Source: Gilliamella sp. B3022 (lineage in GTDB: Bacteria; Pseudomonadota; Gammaproteobacteria; Enterobacterales; Orbaceae). Taken from it: DNA of 64,000 nucleotides. This document shows positions 7,453-16,043 of this stretch, in pieces. Below the pieces are notes generated by a model that was given only the letters and a program-made list of their open reading frames with translations, was not told the origin of the DNA and ran no database searches. The DNA lies in NCBI RefSeq assembly GCF_028751545.1, contig NZ_CP071867.1:62001-126000 (forward strand), written 5' to 3'. Numbering within the stretch: the first letter of the stretch is position 1; each line of letters starts with the position of its first letter. A program made the position numbers and the translations under genes.

Positions 7453-7817
7453 AATTTCATCTCCCTGCGGACAGCTTGGTCGATAGTTGCCTTTTCATCC
7501 TCAAACCCTTTATACAAGAATTCTTTTTTAGCAGTTGATCGCTTAAATTTCATTGAGCGATTCGGATCATGAACATATGCTGCATAATTAGCCGAATAAC
7601 CAACGCGACCCGTTAAGCGATTACCATTTATGAACATTTCACGATATTGGCTATTGAGTAGTGTTGAGGTATCAATCGGCGTATATAATGCAGCACGGGT
7701 ACCACCGATCAATAAGGCAGACTGTATGGCTCTTACTGATTTTCTAGCTTGAACATCACCAACTATGGTATTTAATCGATTTATACAATCTCTAACACCA
7801 CTAACCTTAATGCCCAT
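7449..7817 (-). CDS. HK97 gp10-like head-tail/neck protein
   Basis: The 122-residue protein begins with a short basic helix and contains the typical gp10-like stretch Y-T-P-I-D-T-S-T-L and R-V-G-Y-S-A-N-Y-A-A-Y-V-H (about residues 59-87). This signature is common to the HK97 gp10 family, which joins the connector to the tail. It overlaps the next gene by four bases and follows the preceding gene by one base, which shows a tightly packed morphogenesis operon. Confidence 0.8.
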   Translation of the reverse strand: MGIKVSGVRDCINRLNTIVGDVQARKSVRAIQSALLIGGTRAALYTPIDTSTLLNSQYREMFINGNRLTGRVGYSANYAAYVHDPNRSMKFKRSTAKKEFLYKGFEDEKATIDQAVRREMKL

Positions 7818-7818
7818 A

Positions 7819-8163
7819 TCAAACTCCTGTTATCAATGTATAATCATCCGCTAGTCGCTCGAATGTGTCTGCATATCGAGCAATGTGCTTAATTTCATCT
7901 GCGCCAGCTCTGATTGGATCAAGTTCCGTGAATTTACCAATCAAGATAAAATCACCCTCATTGGCTAAAGCGTATTCAGTCCAGAATGTGTTTTTAATAA
8001 CAAACCCTGTTCCGATATCGCCTAACCTAGTTGCAGACTCAAGACCATAATCGCAATAAATTAGCTCTGGAGGATGAAAGACCTTAGCGCCATACTCATT
8101 TACGCCAGAAGCGCGCCAAATCGTAGCTATAGCTGTATATGCCCAATTAGCTGCGCTACTCAT
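7819..8163 (-). CDS. Phage minor head/neck protein
   Basis: The 114-residue protein begins M-S-S-A-A-N-W-A-Y-T. The start at 8163 is chosen over an upstream in-frame start at 8202 because GGAGG lies five bases before it and the shorter start leaves only an eight-base overlap with the preceding gene. The body has many Trp/Tyr residues and an F-I-L-I-G-K-F strand, in keeping with small head-tail joining proteins. The family was not recognised with certainty; the call rests on its place between connector and gp10-like genes. Confidence 0.55.
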   Translation of the reverse strand: MSSAANWAYTAIATIWRASGVNEYGAKVFHPPELIYCDYGLESATRLGDIGTGFVIKNTFWTEYALANEGDFILIGKFTELDPIRAGADEIKHIARYADTFERLADDYTLITGV

Positions 8164-8533
8164 TACAACCTCCAACAACTGCAAAGAAGCCCACGCGTCC
8201 ACTATCTAACGGTAAATCCGACAGGCAATTATTTTTATCCCATGCCCGAATCTGAGTTAGTAAATAGTCCGTGCCATTGTTATCGTATGTAAATGAACGA
8301 CTAGCGCCACTTGGCGAACCCTGCGATGATATTTTCCTTGCACCAGACAATGAAGCCAATCTAGCAACAGCATATAACGACAATAGCTTTGCCGTGACAT
8401 TACCGTATTGAGATAAGCAAGCATCATGTTTGCCAACTTGTTCAATTAATAGTTCTAATACTGAATCAGGAATAGAAAAGCCCAACTCAGAGATAAAGGA
8501 TTTTGCTTCTGATTTATCTATAAGTTGAGACAT
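8156..8533 (-). CDS. Phage head-tail adaptor-like protein
   Basis: The 125-residue protein is mainly helical at its N-terminus (residues 5-65, with a Leu-rich helix VTAKLLSLYAVARLASLSG) and has a Gly/Ser-rich middle, which is typical of head completion or adaptor proteins. It may belong to the DUF7370 group. It follows the small acidic gene by four bases and overlaps the next one by eight. It likely attaches to the portal ring, although the portal gene itself is missing from this window. Confidence 0.5.
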   Translation of the reverse strand: MSQLIDKSEAKSFISELGFSIPDSVLELLIEQVGKHDACLSQYGNVTAKLLSLYAVARLASLSGARKISSQGSPSGASRSFTYDNNGTDYLLTQIRAWDKNNCLSDLPLDSGRVGFFAVVGGCNE

Positions 8534-8537
8534 TTAT

Positions 8538-8864
8538 TTACTCCTTTGTTAGACTGGCTTCGTATTCAGCCTTAAGACGCTCAGCAAACTCTTGCACTGT
8601 CTCTTCTTTGCGTTGACCCTCTAATTTATACTGCGTTGCAAATTCGGCGAGGTTTTTTCCTGTTTTATTAGCTAAATTGAACTCTTTTCCATCGACAATC
8701 ACAATAAGTGGTTCAACTTTTTCCTTTGTGGTCTCAACAATAGATTCAACTAGTTCTGCTTTAATAAATCGTTCTGCGATGTCTTTTGACAGGTCAATAA
8801 CCCGCCCCTTTTCAACTTTCTTATAGTCAACCATAATATTGGCTGTTAGTACTTTAACTTTCAT
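8538..8864 (-). CDS. Small charged phage structural-module protein
   Basis: The 108-residue protein is Lys/Glu-rich. Residues 1-40 look like a small beta/helix domain (M-K-V-K-V-L-T-A-N-I-M-V-D) and the C-terminus forms a charged helix. It sits directly after the major capsid gene, ten bases away, where head fibre, connector or small unknown proteins are common. No firm family assignment. Confidence 0.45.
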   Translation of the reverse strand: MKVKVLTANIMVDYKKVEKGRVIDLSKDIAERFIKAELVESIVETTKEKVEPLIVIVDGKEFNLANKTGKNLAEFATQYKLEGQRKEETVQEFAERLKAEYEASLTKE

Positions 8865-8873
8865 TATTACTCC

Positions 8874-9944
8874 TTAACTTGATGCGAAAATAACAGAATG
8901 ATTGCCGTTAATATCGGTTTTAACCATTATTCCAGCAGCACCCCATGTGCGCCAAACATAGTCAGAGTTATAATAAAGTCGAGGATCGGCAACAGTACCA
9001 AACGCTTGCCCAACAATTGGAGCAATAATGCCAGCTCCTAAAGGAATAATAAGAATTTGATTACCTGTTAACTTGCTATCTTCTTTGATATCTTCGATGC
9101 CTGAAAGTTTTTTAATTTCTTCTAAAACGGTGCGAATTTGGTTGCTGTCAAAGTATTGCTCCCAATTCGACATGATCTCCGCAGAAACGTACCAAGTTTG
9201 TTTAGCGTATTGCTTATTAGAAACCTTTAAAGCATCGCGAAGTTTGATGGCTTCAGCACGAATTTTGGCTGGGTCTTTGCTATTGGCGAAATCAAAAGCT
9301 AAGGTAACTTGTTGAACTCGTTCATCGTATTTAAAACCTTTCCAAGTTTTTTTATCAAACACGATAAAATTACCATCTTCATCTTTAAAACCGTCAAAGA
9401 TATAATCAACATATTTACGACGAACAATTTTTACTGAGTTTTCTTGCGCATCCGCTAAGGATTGCAATGCTGAGCCTTTACCAAAAATAGGGTCACGCCA
9501 TGGGAATTTGAAACCTGTATCATGAATTGGAACAATAGTTCCATCGAAAGCATAGATAGTTGCATTTAATAACGCACCGACTTGACCTGACATAGAAGTA
9601 TGCGCACTACCGCCACCGCCTGTTTTAGCATATTCATAGACAGATTCATCAATACGAACAGAACGAGAGAAGCCCATTAAATCATTCAACACGGTAAATT
9701 CAGTGTTTGGCTCAAACTCCTTTAACACAACAGCGTCTTGAGCTTTATATAGGCGTCTAATATCATCAATTGCATTAGTTACATTCAGGTAATCATTAGC
9801 GTTATTATTACCTCGGCTTTGATTGATAAAGTCGGCAACCGATTGCATCCCCGCCCGCCTTGCTTCGGCTAATGCTGCAAATTGAGCATTTTGAGAATCT
9901 ACAAAACCCCGTTTTTCAGCTTCTTTTTTAGAAAAATAAAACAT
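8874..9944 (-). CDS. Phage major capsid protein
   Basis: The 356-residue protein forms the icosahedral shell. Its size, its place directly after a decoration-like gene and a protease/scaffold gene, and the HK97-fold/encapsulin-like pattern support the call: an N-terminal helical arm of about 60 residues, then F-E-P-N-T-E-F-T-V-L-N-D-L. A long helix with R-A-E-A-I-K-L-R-D-A-L and a final glycine-rich loop with L-I-I-P-L-G-A-G-I-I-A-P also fit. The cluster GGGGSAH near residue 113 is probably a flexible loop. The ATG is preceded by AGGATAA about eight bases upstream. Confidence 0.85.
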   Translation of the reverse strand: MFYFSKKEAEKRGFVDSQNAQFAALAEARRAGMQSVADFINQSRGNNNANDYLNVTNAIDDIRRLYKAQDAVVLKEFEPNTEFTVLNDLMGFSRSVRIDESVYEYAKTGGGGSAHTSMSGQVGALLNATIYAFDGTIVPIHDTGFKFPWRDPIFGKGSALQSLADAQENSVKIVRRKYVDYIFDGFKDEDGNFIVFDKKTWKGFKYDERVQQVTLAFDFANSKDPAKIRAEAIKLRDALKVSNKQYAKQTWYVSAEIMSNWEQYFDSNQIRTVLEEIKKLSGIEDIKEDSKLTGNQILIIPLGAGIIAPIVGQAFGTVADPRLYYNSDYVWRTWGAAGIMVKTDINGNHSVIFASS

Positions 9945-9957
9945 TGATTAATTATCC

Positions 9958-10374
9958 TTACTTCACTACAACACGCAGTAAATCACCAGCTGTTGTGATA
10001 GTGATTGTTTCTTCTGCAAAAAATTGAGATGACGCATCGCCGCCCATCGTTACTTGTCCTTCGATAATTTGTAATGGGTCACCTTTTTTATAAACACCAG
10101 CATTAGCGGTAACATTGTAAAACGTGCCTTGAGTTGGATGCATACAAACAACCCAATCTCCTAATTTAATTGCGCTTTTTACGTCTTTACCACGTAGATA
10201 ATCATAGTTAGCAACATACTTAATGCCTTCTTCTGTATCATCTAAAGCTGGTTTAACTTTACCGTTCTCAAAGATACATATCGTACCAGGCATAAAACTA
10301 ACAGCAGCTTTACCTTCGCGGTTTAACGTTGGGTTAGGGAATACACCACCCGCATGAATAACTCTTTTAGTCAT
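9958..10374 (-). CDS. Capsid decoration/stabilising protein-like
   Basis: The 138-residue, beta-rich protein lies between the protease/scaffold gene and the capsid gene, the slot of lambda gpD-type decoration proteins. The N-terminal H-A-G-G-V-F-P-N-P segment and the repeated Thr/Val/Gly strands (F-Y-N-V-T-A-N-A-G-V-Y-K-K-G-D-P-L) fit a small beta-barrel that binds the shell surface. AGGAGA lies about six bases before the ATG. Assigned mainly by position. Confidence 0.6.
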   Translation of the reverse strand: MTKRVIHAGGVFPNPTLNREGKAAVSFMPGTICIFENGKVKPALDDTEEGIKYVANYDYLRGKDVKSAIKLGDWVVCMHPTQGTFYNVTANAGVYKKGDPLQIIEGQVTMGGDASSQFFAEETITITTAGDLLRVVVK

Positions 10375-10385
10375 TAAAATTCTCC

Positions 10386-10820
10386 TTATTCTGGCATTTC
10401 GCAGATTGATTGATTGCTGTTAGATGCACTGTAGGCGCTATTAACTGGTACTGATTTCTGACATTTCGCATATAACGCACTCAGAGCATCGCCTTTAATC
10501 TCATTGACGGCTGTTTCTGGTATACCAAACGCAGCTTTTACGGCTTCACGCATGGTTTTTTCTTCAGCTGCTGCATTTACACTTACTATCTGCTCTAGGA
10601 TATTAACTTTATCAATTAGCGTCTTAGCCCATTTCGGCGTCTGTTCGCTATTTTGTTCTTCATCCTTCTTTTTCTTTTTTTCTTCATCTTCATCAGTTTT
10701 CTTTTTATCGATAGCCTCTTTAGCGACTTGCTCGTTAAGTGCAGTTAATAACTGCTCATCATCTAAGCCGTCGGTTTTAATCCCTTTGGCGCTTAACACC
10801 TGTAAGATCTTCTCTTTCAT
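10386..10820 (-). CDS. Possible nested scaffold product from an internal start
   Basis: Inside the protease gene, in frame, ATG at 10820 is preceded by GAGGA ten bases upstream. The product would be the 144-residue charged C-terminal part (M-K-E-K-I-L-Q-V-L-S...). Lambda C/Nu3 and several other phages make scaffold this way from a nested start. Here it is a sequence-based suggestion only. Confidence 0.35.
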   Translation of the reverse strand: MKEKILQVLSAKGIKTDGLDDEQLLTALNEQVAKEAIDKKKTDEDEEKKKKKDEEQNSEQTPKWAKTLIDKVNILEQIVSVNAAAEEKTMREAVKAAFGIPETAVNEIKGDALSALYAKCQKSVPVNSAYSASNSNQSICEMPE

Positions 10821-11546
10821 TGGGTCTATTTCCTCTTTTTTGTTAAATTTGAATTTTTTTAGCGCTTCAGATAATGTATTCTGAATTGTTAATAATAAGT
10901 TGGAGGGTGTTGCTTCTAAATCATCTAGATTGGCATTCTCAATCTGATATTCACCATCTGAGTTCACGAACATGCCCACTCCCTCGCTTGGAGTAGCCGC
11001 GCCTTGTTCGTTCAGAAGGATAGCCACATGGTCAAAATGCATATTAGTAGCCACCCAATCATAAGCTTTGCCCTTTGATTTTCCAGACTGATATACCTTG
11101 TTTAGAATTAATCCAGTAGATACATGAATAGGATTAGCATCCTCACCATTCATCATGCTTTCTAACCTATTTAGAAGTTGCTTGCCTTTCTCGTGATTTT
11201 TTGCAAATTCAATATCCACATAACAATCAAGTAACACTTTGTCATTATCTTTGTGGACATTTTCAGCCCATGCACCACCGTAATATTCGTTAATAGCTTT
11301 AGCATTGCTTGCCGACACAAATTGACCATTGACTTTAGGGTGTCCAATTGGCATCAAGTTGCCGTTTATTGACATATAACTTTTGTCTATTTCATCTTTC
11401 GGATATAAACCATTATTCATCACAACATCATCAACAACTGGGACGACATCGCGAATGATAAAATGCTCTTTATTGTTGATTGATTCTTTCGTGATTTTTG
11501 ATGATTTATTAATAACCGAAAGCACATTAACCGTAACTTTATTCAT
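10386..11546 (-). CDS. DUF2213-type prohead protease fused to a scaffold-like C-terminus
   Basis: Residues 1 to about 215 form a DUF2213 domain, a capsid maturation protease family, with the usual G-L-Y-P-K-D-E-I-D, G-H-P and D-W-V-A-T-N-M-H-F-D-H-V-A motifs. After a short linker, residues 240-386 are strongly charged and coiled-coil-like, with a run of Lys/Glu/Asp around residues 285-303. This suits a scaffold. The start at 11546 overlaps the preceding gene's stop (ATGAATAA), so an upstream in-frame start at 11579 is less likely. An internal ATG at 10820 with a good ribosome-binding site could produce the scaffold part alone. Confidence 0.75.
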   Translation of the reverse strand: MNKVTVNVLSVINKSSKITKESINNKEHFIIRDVVPVVDDVVMNNGLYPKDEIDKSYMSINGNLMPIGHPKVNGQFVSASNAKAINEYYGGAWAENVHKDNDKVLLDCYVDIEFAKNHEKGKQLLNRLESMMNGEDANPIHVSTGLILNKVYQSGKSKGKAYDWVATNMHFDHVAILLNEQGAATPSEGVGMFVNSDGEYQIENANLDDLEATPSNLLLTIQNTLSEALKKFKFNKKEEIDPMKEKILQVLSAKGIKTDGLDDEQLLTALNEQVAKEAIDKKKTDEDEEKKKKKDEEQNSEQTPKWAKTLIDKVNILEQIVSVNAAAEEKTMREAVKAAFGIPETAVNEIKGDALSALYAKCQKSVPVNSAYSASNSNQSICEMPE

Positions 11547-12306
11547 CAGTTTTTGCCCTCTCTTTGAGCCATTCTTCACGCTCCTTACTAAGTTTCTCTA
11601 TTACAAATTTATTAAAAGGCTCACCTTTTTCATTGAGCAATATCGGTATTTGCGAGCAATGGCAATTAAAGGCGTTGCCGCCCTCCTCATACCAATTCCT
11701 CACCTCTTCAACCGTTCTTATTCTTCCGTCCCAATAAACATGAGTTAATCGGCTGGTTATAAGTTTTGCAGACATATGCAACAAGCCGACCCTCAAACCT
11801 AATCTTTCAGTAGTCCATTCAGTTTCATTCCAAATGGATTGACGATACCCTCTTAATTGTTCGGTTTGAGCTAAAGCTTTAGCTTTAGACATTGAAACAT
11901 CAAGTCGTTTACTGATAATTTGAGCGGTTTCTCTTGGATTGATACATCTTGCTATAGCGCTAGCTAAAACATGGCATAAATCTGCTTTTGCAGCTTCGGT
12001 TAATCCCTTCCAGTCGCTGAAAGTTAATAAAAAGGCTTGTTTAATTTGATTTAGGTATGCAGGTCTTGACAATAAAGTTACAAAGGCTGTTTGCTCTGCA
12101 TAATAAGCGGATTGCTGCGCTAAATTAGTATAGGCGGAGTGAGTGCCCCGCTGGTATTCGTTCTCAATTGTCGATAACATCCAAAATTCATCGCGCCCAC
12201 CCTCAAGCAAGTATTCGTCTAATATGTCCTGAACCATTGCCAATAACGCTTCTAAGTCGTTTGGCAAAATGTCATAGATATAGTTTGAATTGGCTTGATA
12301 AATCAC
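11539..12306 (-). pseudogene. Phage head morphogenesis protein (Mu gpF/SPP1 gp7-like), 5'-truncated
   Basis: The readable part (255 codons from a GTG) keeps the helical middle region and the Mu-F-like C-terminal domain. That domain has S-K-A-K-A-L-A-Q-T-E-Q-L, then Y-W-D-G-R-I-R and the Cys/His pair N-C-H-C-S-Q-I-P (about residues 215-222). Typical relatives have roughly 100 more N-terminal residues. The reading frame stays open upstream to 12342 without a start codon and then hits TGA at 12345, inside a tRNA 3' fragment. The gene was therefore probably cut by the recombination that created this boundary. Portal and terminase genes that should precede it are absent. An intact short variant is the alternative. 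Confidence 0.6.
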
Positions 12307-12339
12307 ACCTTCACGGAAGATGTAACCTTGATTCGATGA

Positions 12340-12372
12340 GGGTCAGTGGTTCGAGTCCACCCGGGCGTACCA
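12340..12372 (+). repeat. Displaced tRNA 3' end (likely attachment-site remnant)
   Basis: The segment holds a T-arm (GTGG-TTCGAGT-CCAC), the 3' half of an acceptor stem (CGGGCGT), discriminator A and CCA. The D-arm and anticodon arm are missing: the 40 bases before it do not fold and carry phage coding sequence. The T-arm and acceptor resemble tRNA-Val(GAC) or tRNA-Ile genes of enterobacteria, so the identity is open. Prophages that integrate into tRNA genes leave such partial 3' copies at one end. Confidence 0.7.
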
Positions 12373-12377
12373 TCCTA

Positions 12378-12398
12378 AAGCCTTATGCGAAAAGGCTT
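12378..12398 (+). terminator. Hairpin after the tRNA fragment
   Basis: AAGCCTT (12378-12384) and AAGGCTT (12392-12398) form a seven-base stem directly after the CCA. This is the position of a tRNA operon terminator, but only a weak T-run follows. Confidence 0.4.
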
Positions 12399-13348
12399 CA
12401 AAAGAATTAATCTTCATCACAATTTTAATAAAGGGGAAAAACTGAGGTGAAATAAATAATAATTTGCCTTTATTCAAATCAATTATTGTTAAAACCTATT
12501 TTTCAAAAACTTAATCACCTAATCCATATGAATAGCATCCTTTATCATATATGAATATTATTATAAATCTATACTTCTAATTGACTTTAAAAAATATCCG
12601 ATAATTGTTATACATTTAACAACTACGATCCTGCTATCGATTCCTCTGAATTCCAATTTAATGGAAGTGATACTTTATATCTTAAGCGGTTATGGATTTG
12701 AGCTATACCTCTATATTTATCATAGATACAGCTATCTGTGTGAGCTATTATTCCACTGTTACCTTGCTAGGTTGAAACTGACGTAAAATAAAATCGAGAG
12801 TAGACTAGTTTTGGCTATCTTATTTAATTTTTTGATTAAATAGAGAATAGACCTGTAAGTATTGGGAAGATTACAAGAATGGAAAAAATTGACCTTAGGA
12901 TTTAATTTATAGTAATAAAATCCATTTTTAACGAAGTTTTAATCAATATTTTCAAGTTATTCTCATCACGAGTTAACACAAAAAATTTATTTGTAAACGA
13001 ATAAAACTGCGCTAATTAATAAAATTACTAGTTTTATTTAAAAATGGATTTCGAACTCTTTTGTGTTTTTACCATAAATTCAGCACTTAACCATTTAATA
13101 CTATTGTAATTATGAACTCATATTTACATCAATGAAAACAATATTATTGTATACCCTGTTATCTACTAATCAATTTTTTAATTAGAGCTTTCATAAAAGA
13201 GGTCTTATTACACCCTTCTACATTTATTCAACCATTGTTTCTATCTGCTTGATTTAGTTAATCTCACTGACATCAGTACTTTTTTTAACTTATTCATGTA
13301 AACTGGAAACATTAAGAGGAAGAATGGCATATGCAGAGGACCCCTCAT
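12399..13348. other. Gene-poor AT-rich region
   Basis: I see no convincing gene in this stretch. Short open frames are interrupted by many stops and have no ribosome-binding sites. Fragments such as the one around 12640-12710 could be old coding sequence, but I recognise no family. It connects the prophage boundary to the CRISPR remnant. A very degenerate fourth repeat-like match may lie at about 13284-13312. Confidence 0.5.
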
Positions 13349-13499
13349 CGATTTATCCATTTTAGTACAGGGAACACTTGTTATCGTCAACAGAATACTC
13401 AGCCAAAAACGGTTTATCCCTGTGTATAAAAAAGCACTAATAAAATTTGAATAACAGATTTCCCCGAACACGGTTTATCCCTGCTTACACAGGGAACAT
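13349..13499 (-). CRISPR. Decayed three-repeat type I-E-like CRISPR array
   Basis: Three 29-base repeats start at 13349, 13410 and 13471, a constant 61-base period leaving two 32-base spacers (13378-13409, 13439-13470). The third repeat is intact: CGGTTTATCCCTG, then CTTACA, then CAGGGAACAT, a palindromic I-E-type repeat close to the E. coli consensus. The second keeps only the first 13 bases, and the first keeps the outer parts (TTTATCC and CAGGGAACAC). By analogy with E. coli the crRNA strand is minus, so the intact repeat is leader-proximal and decay rises toward the distal end. No cas genes are present in the window. Confidence 0.75.
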
Positions 13500-13840
13500 T
13501 CAAGTTATAACATTTTGTTTTATATTTAAATATTAACTATAAAATTTCCACCATTTTTCTAATTAATTTTTAGAATCAAGATATTTATAGCACTTATTAG
13601 CTATTTAAGTAATTAAAAATAGCTGAGTTAAACATTATAGCTATGACGATTTTAATAAATAACTTAAGTTTTTACCGTTCAAAAACAAATTATAAAATTT
13701 ATAATACTGATTTAAATTAATATGTTAGAATTAGTTTTAAATTACCCTTTAAAACTTTGCTATACCATATTATAAATTATTGAACATAAATTCTATTCTT
13801 TATTAAAAGAATAAATAGAATGGAATTTAGCACAAGTAAT
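13500..13840. other. AT-rich region beside the CRISPR remnant (possible leader)
   Basis: No gene is visible. If the array was transcribed on the minus strand, its leader would lie here, directly right of 13499. The sequence is very AT-rich, as I-E leaders are, but no specific leader motif can be assigned. Confidence 0.35.
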
Positions 13841-13868
13841 AAAGATGACTTTTTGAATAGTCATCTTT
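13841..13868 (-). terminator. Terminator of the TonB receptor gene
   Basis: AAAGATGACT (13841-13850) and AGTCATCTTT (13859-13868) form a perfect 10-base stem with an eight-base loop, about 34 bases past the receptor stop. Confidence 0.65.
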
Positions 13869-13901
13869 GTATTATAGTAAATAATTATGAATTCAATTCA
13901 C

Positions 13902-15875
13902 TTAGAAATTAATCTCGGTACCCACGAAGTAACGTCGACCTTCTAGAGATTTACCAAAGTCATCGTTAGAAACATCTTTGTCAAATAAGTTATAAACACC
14001 ACCATAAACCTTAGTATTCTTATTTATTTGAAAAGATGCACCTACATCCCAGAAAGTATAACCTGGATATTCAATTTTCTTGCCACTTCGATCCGTTGTA
14101 TTTTCTGCTCCATAATATGCAACCTTAGTCCATAAATCCCAATGTTGTGTTATGTTCCAATCAATCTGAGTATTAAATTTTTGTTTAGGTGTACGGTTCA
14201 AAGGTTTACCCTTATTTTTACCGGTTTTTTGTTCAGTTTTGATCCAAGAGTAATTGGAACTTAATAAGAAATTAGTAAACAATGGTGTTTTAAATGAAAA
14301 TTCAAGACCTTTAAGATCGGCCTTATCGACATTTTCTCGTCCTTGTACAAAATCGAATTTTTCTTTATATCCAGGAATTTGACAATTTTTTGAACCAGCT
14401 GTACCACGGCAAATATAATAGGATTGGATTTTATCTTTATATTTGGTATAGAAGGCTGTTGCAGAGGCATCAATACCGTATTCATTGGTATAACCAATAC
14501 CCATTTCGAATTCATTCGTTTTTTCAGGTTTCAGATCTGGATTACCCATTATCATCCCTTTATTACCTGTTCCTGAACCTCCGGTAACTTGTCCCCAGTC
14601 TGAGACAACTTGACGCAGTTGAGGTGGTGCAAATCCTGTTGAATAGCCACCTTTTATAGTAAAGTTATCATCAATATTCCAGACACTATAAACCCTTGGA
14701 TTCCAGTTATGACCATAGTTTTCATCTTTATTATAGCGAAGGCCCAATGTTAAATTCCAATTGTCTAAAATACGTAACTCATCCTCAGCAAACAAGGCAT
14801 AATTCCAACGATCGATTTTTGTTAAAGTTTTCTTTAACTGATTGCCATTATCATGAAGCTCTTGATAAGTATATGTACCGCCAATGGTTAACATATTGAT
14901 TGAAAATGGGATTGTCATACGTGAGTCAACATCAGTATTACGAATTTTCATTTTTCTTTCTGGGTTATTATTCCCTTCATGAGCAATAAAAGATGTCGTA
15001 GATACATCACCAAATAGACCATTATGAGTTAAAGCAAAAGAGTTTCGACGATTATCTCGATCGAAATTACCACGACTAATAGGTCTTGTTTTTCCTGCTG
15101 ATGCATTACTATTTTGTAGGGTACGACCAAAATCTAAATCAAATTTTTGTGAGTCAGAAGCATTAAGCGATAATTTCCCATTTATACTTCGTAGTTTTTG
15201 TTCTGAATGACCATTTAAAAATTCATCTTCATGACGTTTGCTATATTGACCATATAATTGTATACCCAAAATATCATCTATAATAGGTCCCATGGTGGAA
15301 AAACTTCCAGTATAGGTATTTTTTTCATCTGCACGGTAAGGAATTATTGATTCAATTCGTAAACCATTATGCCATTCTTTTGAGACTTTCTTTGTAATAA
15401 TGTTAATTACTCCACCCATAGCATCCGAACCATATAATGATGACATTGGTCCCCTTACAACTTCAATACGCTCTATAGCGGTTAAAGGAGGTAACCAACC
15501 TTGTTCAAAACCTGAATTATCACTATTGGGTCTTGTTTCACGAGTGCTAACTTTCTTACCATCAATTAATAATAAAGTGTACTTGGCATCCATACCTCGA
15601 ATACTAATATCGGTCGAATCACCGCCACCAGTAATTGTAACACCAGGAATATCTTTAAGTGCATCAGTCACATCACGATAAGGTTTTTTGCTAATTTCTT
15701 CTGGCGTGATTACTGAGATTGTTGCTGGTGCTTCTTTGATTTGTTGTGAAAATCCTGATGCTGTCACCACCATGGTATCAGTGTCTTTATTGCTTACTGC
15801 CATAGCTATGTCTGACAATGACAATAAAAGACCGGTGTTAATGACATGTATTGCCAATTTGAATTTAGTATTCAT
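13902..15875 (-). CDS. TonB-dependent outer-membrane siderophore receptor (CirA/FepA-like)
   Basis: The 657-residue protein imports ferric siderophores across the outer membrane with TonB energy. It has a signal peptide of about 26 residues, a TonB box (D-T-M-V-V-T-A-S, about 33-40), a plug domain (about 45-165) and a 22-strand-type barrel. The plug contains S-I-R-G-M, L-L-L-I-D-G-K-K and E-V-V-R-G-P-M-S-S-L-Y-G-S-D-A-M-G-G-V-I-N-I-I-T. The barrel ends in Phe. N-P-D-L-K-P-E-K is the usual receptor motif. Size and plug motifs are closest to catecholate receptors such as CirA. It is divergent from a substrate-binding lipoprotein gene, with Fur-box-like sites between. Confidence 0.88.
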   Translation of the reverse strand: MNTKFKLAIHVINTGLLLSLSDIAMAVSNKDTDTMVVTASGFSQQIKEAPATISVITPEEISKKPYRDVTDALKDIPGVTITGGGDSTDISIRGMDAKYTLLLIDGKKVSTRETRPNSDNSGFEQGWLPPLTAIERIEVVRGPMSSLYGSDAMGGVINIITKKVSKEWHNGLRIESIIPYRADEKNTYTGSFSTMGPIIDDILGIQLYGQYSKRHEDEFLNGHSEQKLRSINGKLSLNASDSQKFDLDFGRTLQNSNASAGKTRPISRGNFDRDNRRNSFALTHNGLFGDVSTTSFIAHEGNNNPERKMKIRNTDVDSRMTIPFSINMLTIGGTYTYQELHDNGNQLKKTLTKIDRWNYALFAEDELRILDNWNLTLGLRYNKDENYGHNWNPRVYSVWNIDDNFTIKGGYSTGFAPPQLRQVVSDWGQVTGGSGTGNKGMIMGNPDLKPEKTNEFEMGIGYTNEYGIDASATAFYTKYKDKIQSYYICRGTAGSKNCQIPGYKEKFDFVQGRENVDKADLKGLEFSFKTPLFTNFLLSSNYSWIKTEQKTGKNKGKPLNRTPKQKFNTQIDWNITQHWDLWTKVAYYGAENTTDRSGKKIEYPGYTFWDVGASFQINKNTKVYGGVYNLFDKDVSNDDFGKSLEGRRYFVGTEINF

Positions 15876-15939
15876 TTATATAACCCTATTATTTATATTG
15901 ATATTTTCAACCTCAATCCAAATGTACAATATACCATAT

Positions 15940-15958
15940 GAGAATAGTTATCAATATC
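15940..15958. promoter_or_regulatory. Fur-box-like site (receptor side)
   Basis: The 19-mer GAGAATAGTTATCAATATC matches the Fur consensus at about 15 of 19 positions. It lies 65-83 bases upstream of the TonB receptor start, in the shared divergent regulatory region. Confidence 0.6.
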
Positions 15959-16004
15959 TTTTCAAAAAATTATTTATTGCTAGACAAATTATACGCTTTA
16001 AATA

Positions 16005-16023
16005 ATAATAGTTATCATTTGCA
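16005..16023. promoter_or_regulatory. Fur-box-like site (binding-protein side)
   Basis: AATAATAGTTATCATTTGC matches the Fur consensus at about 14 of 19 positions and ends 20 bases before the start codon of the substrate-binding lipoprotein. Binding there would cover the promoter or early transcript region. Confidence 0.55.
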
Positions 16024-16043
16024 TCATAATCAAAGGAACCAAC

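Noticed and set aside
12270-12372. A complete tRNA gene
   Set aside because: Only the T-arm and 3' acceptor strand are convincing; the upstream 40 bases show no D-arm or pairing anticodon arm and belong to the phage gene.
13241-13471. A 76-codon minus-strand gene
   Set aside because: It lies across the CRISPR repeats and spacers, whose 61-base period explains the sequence.
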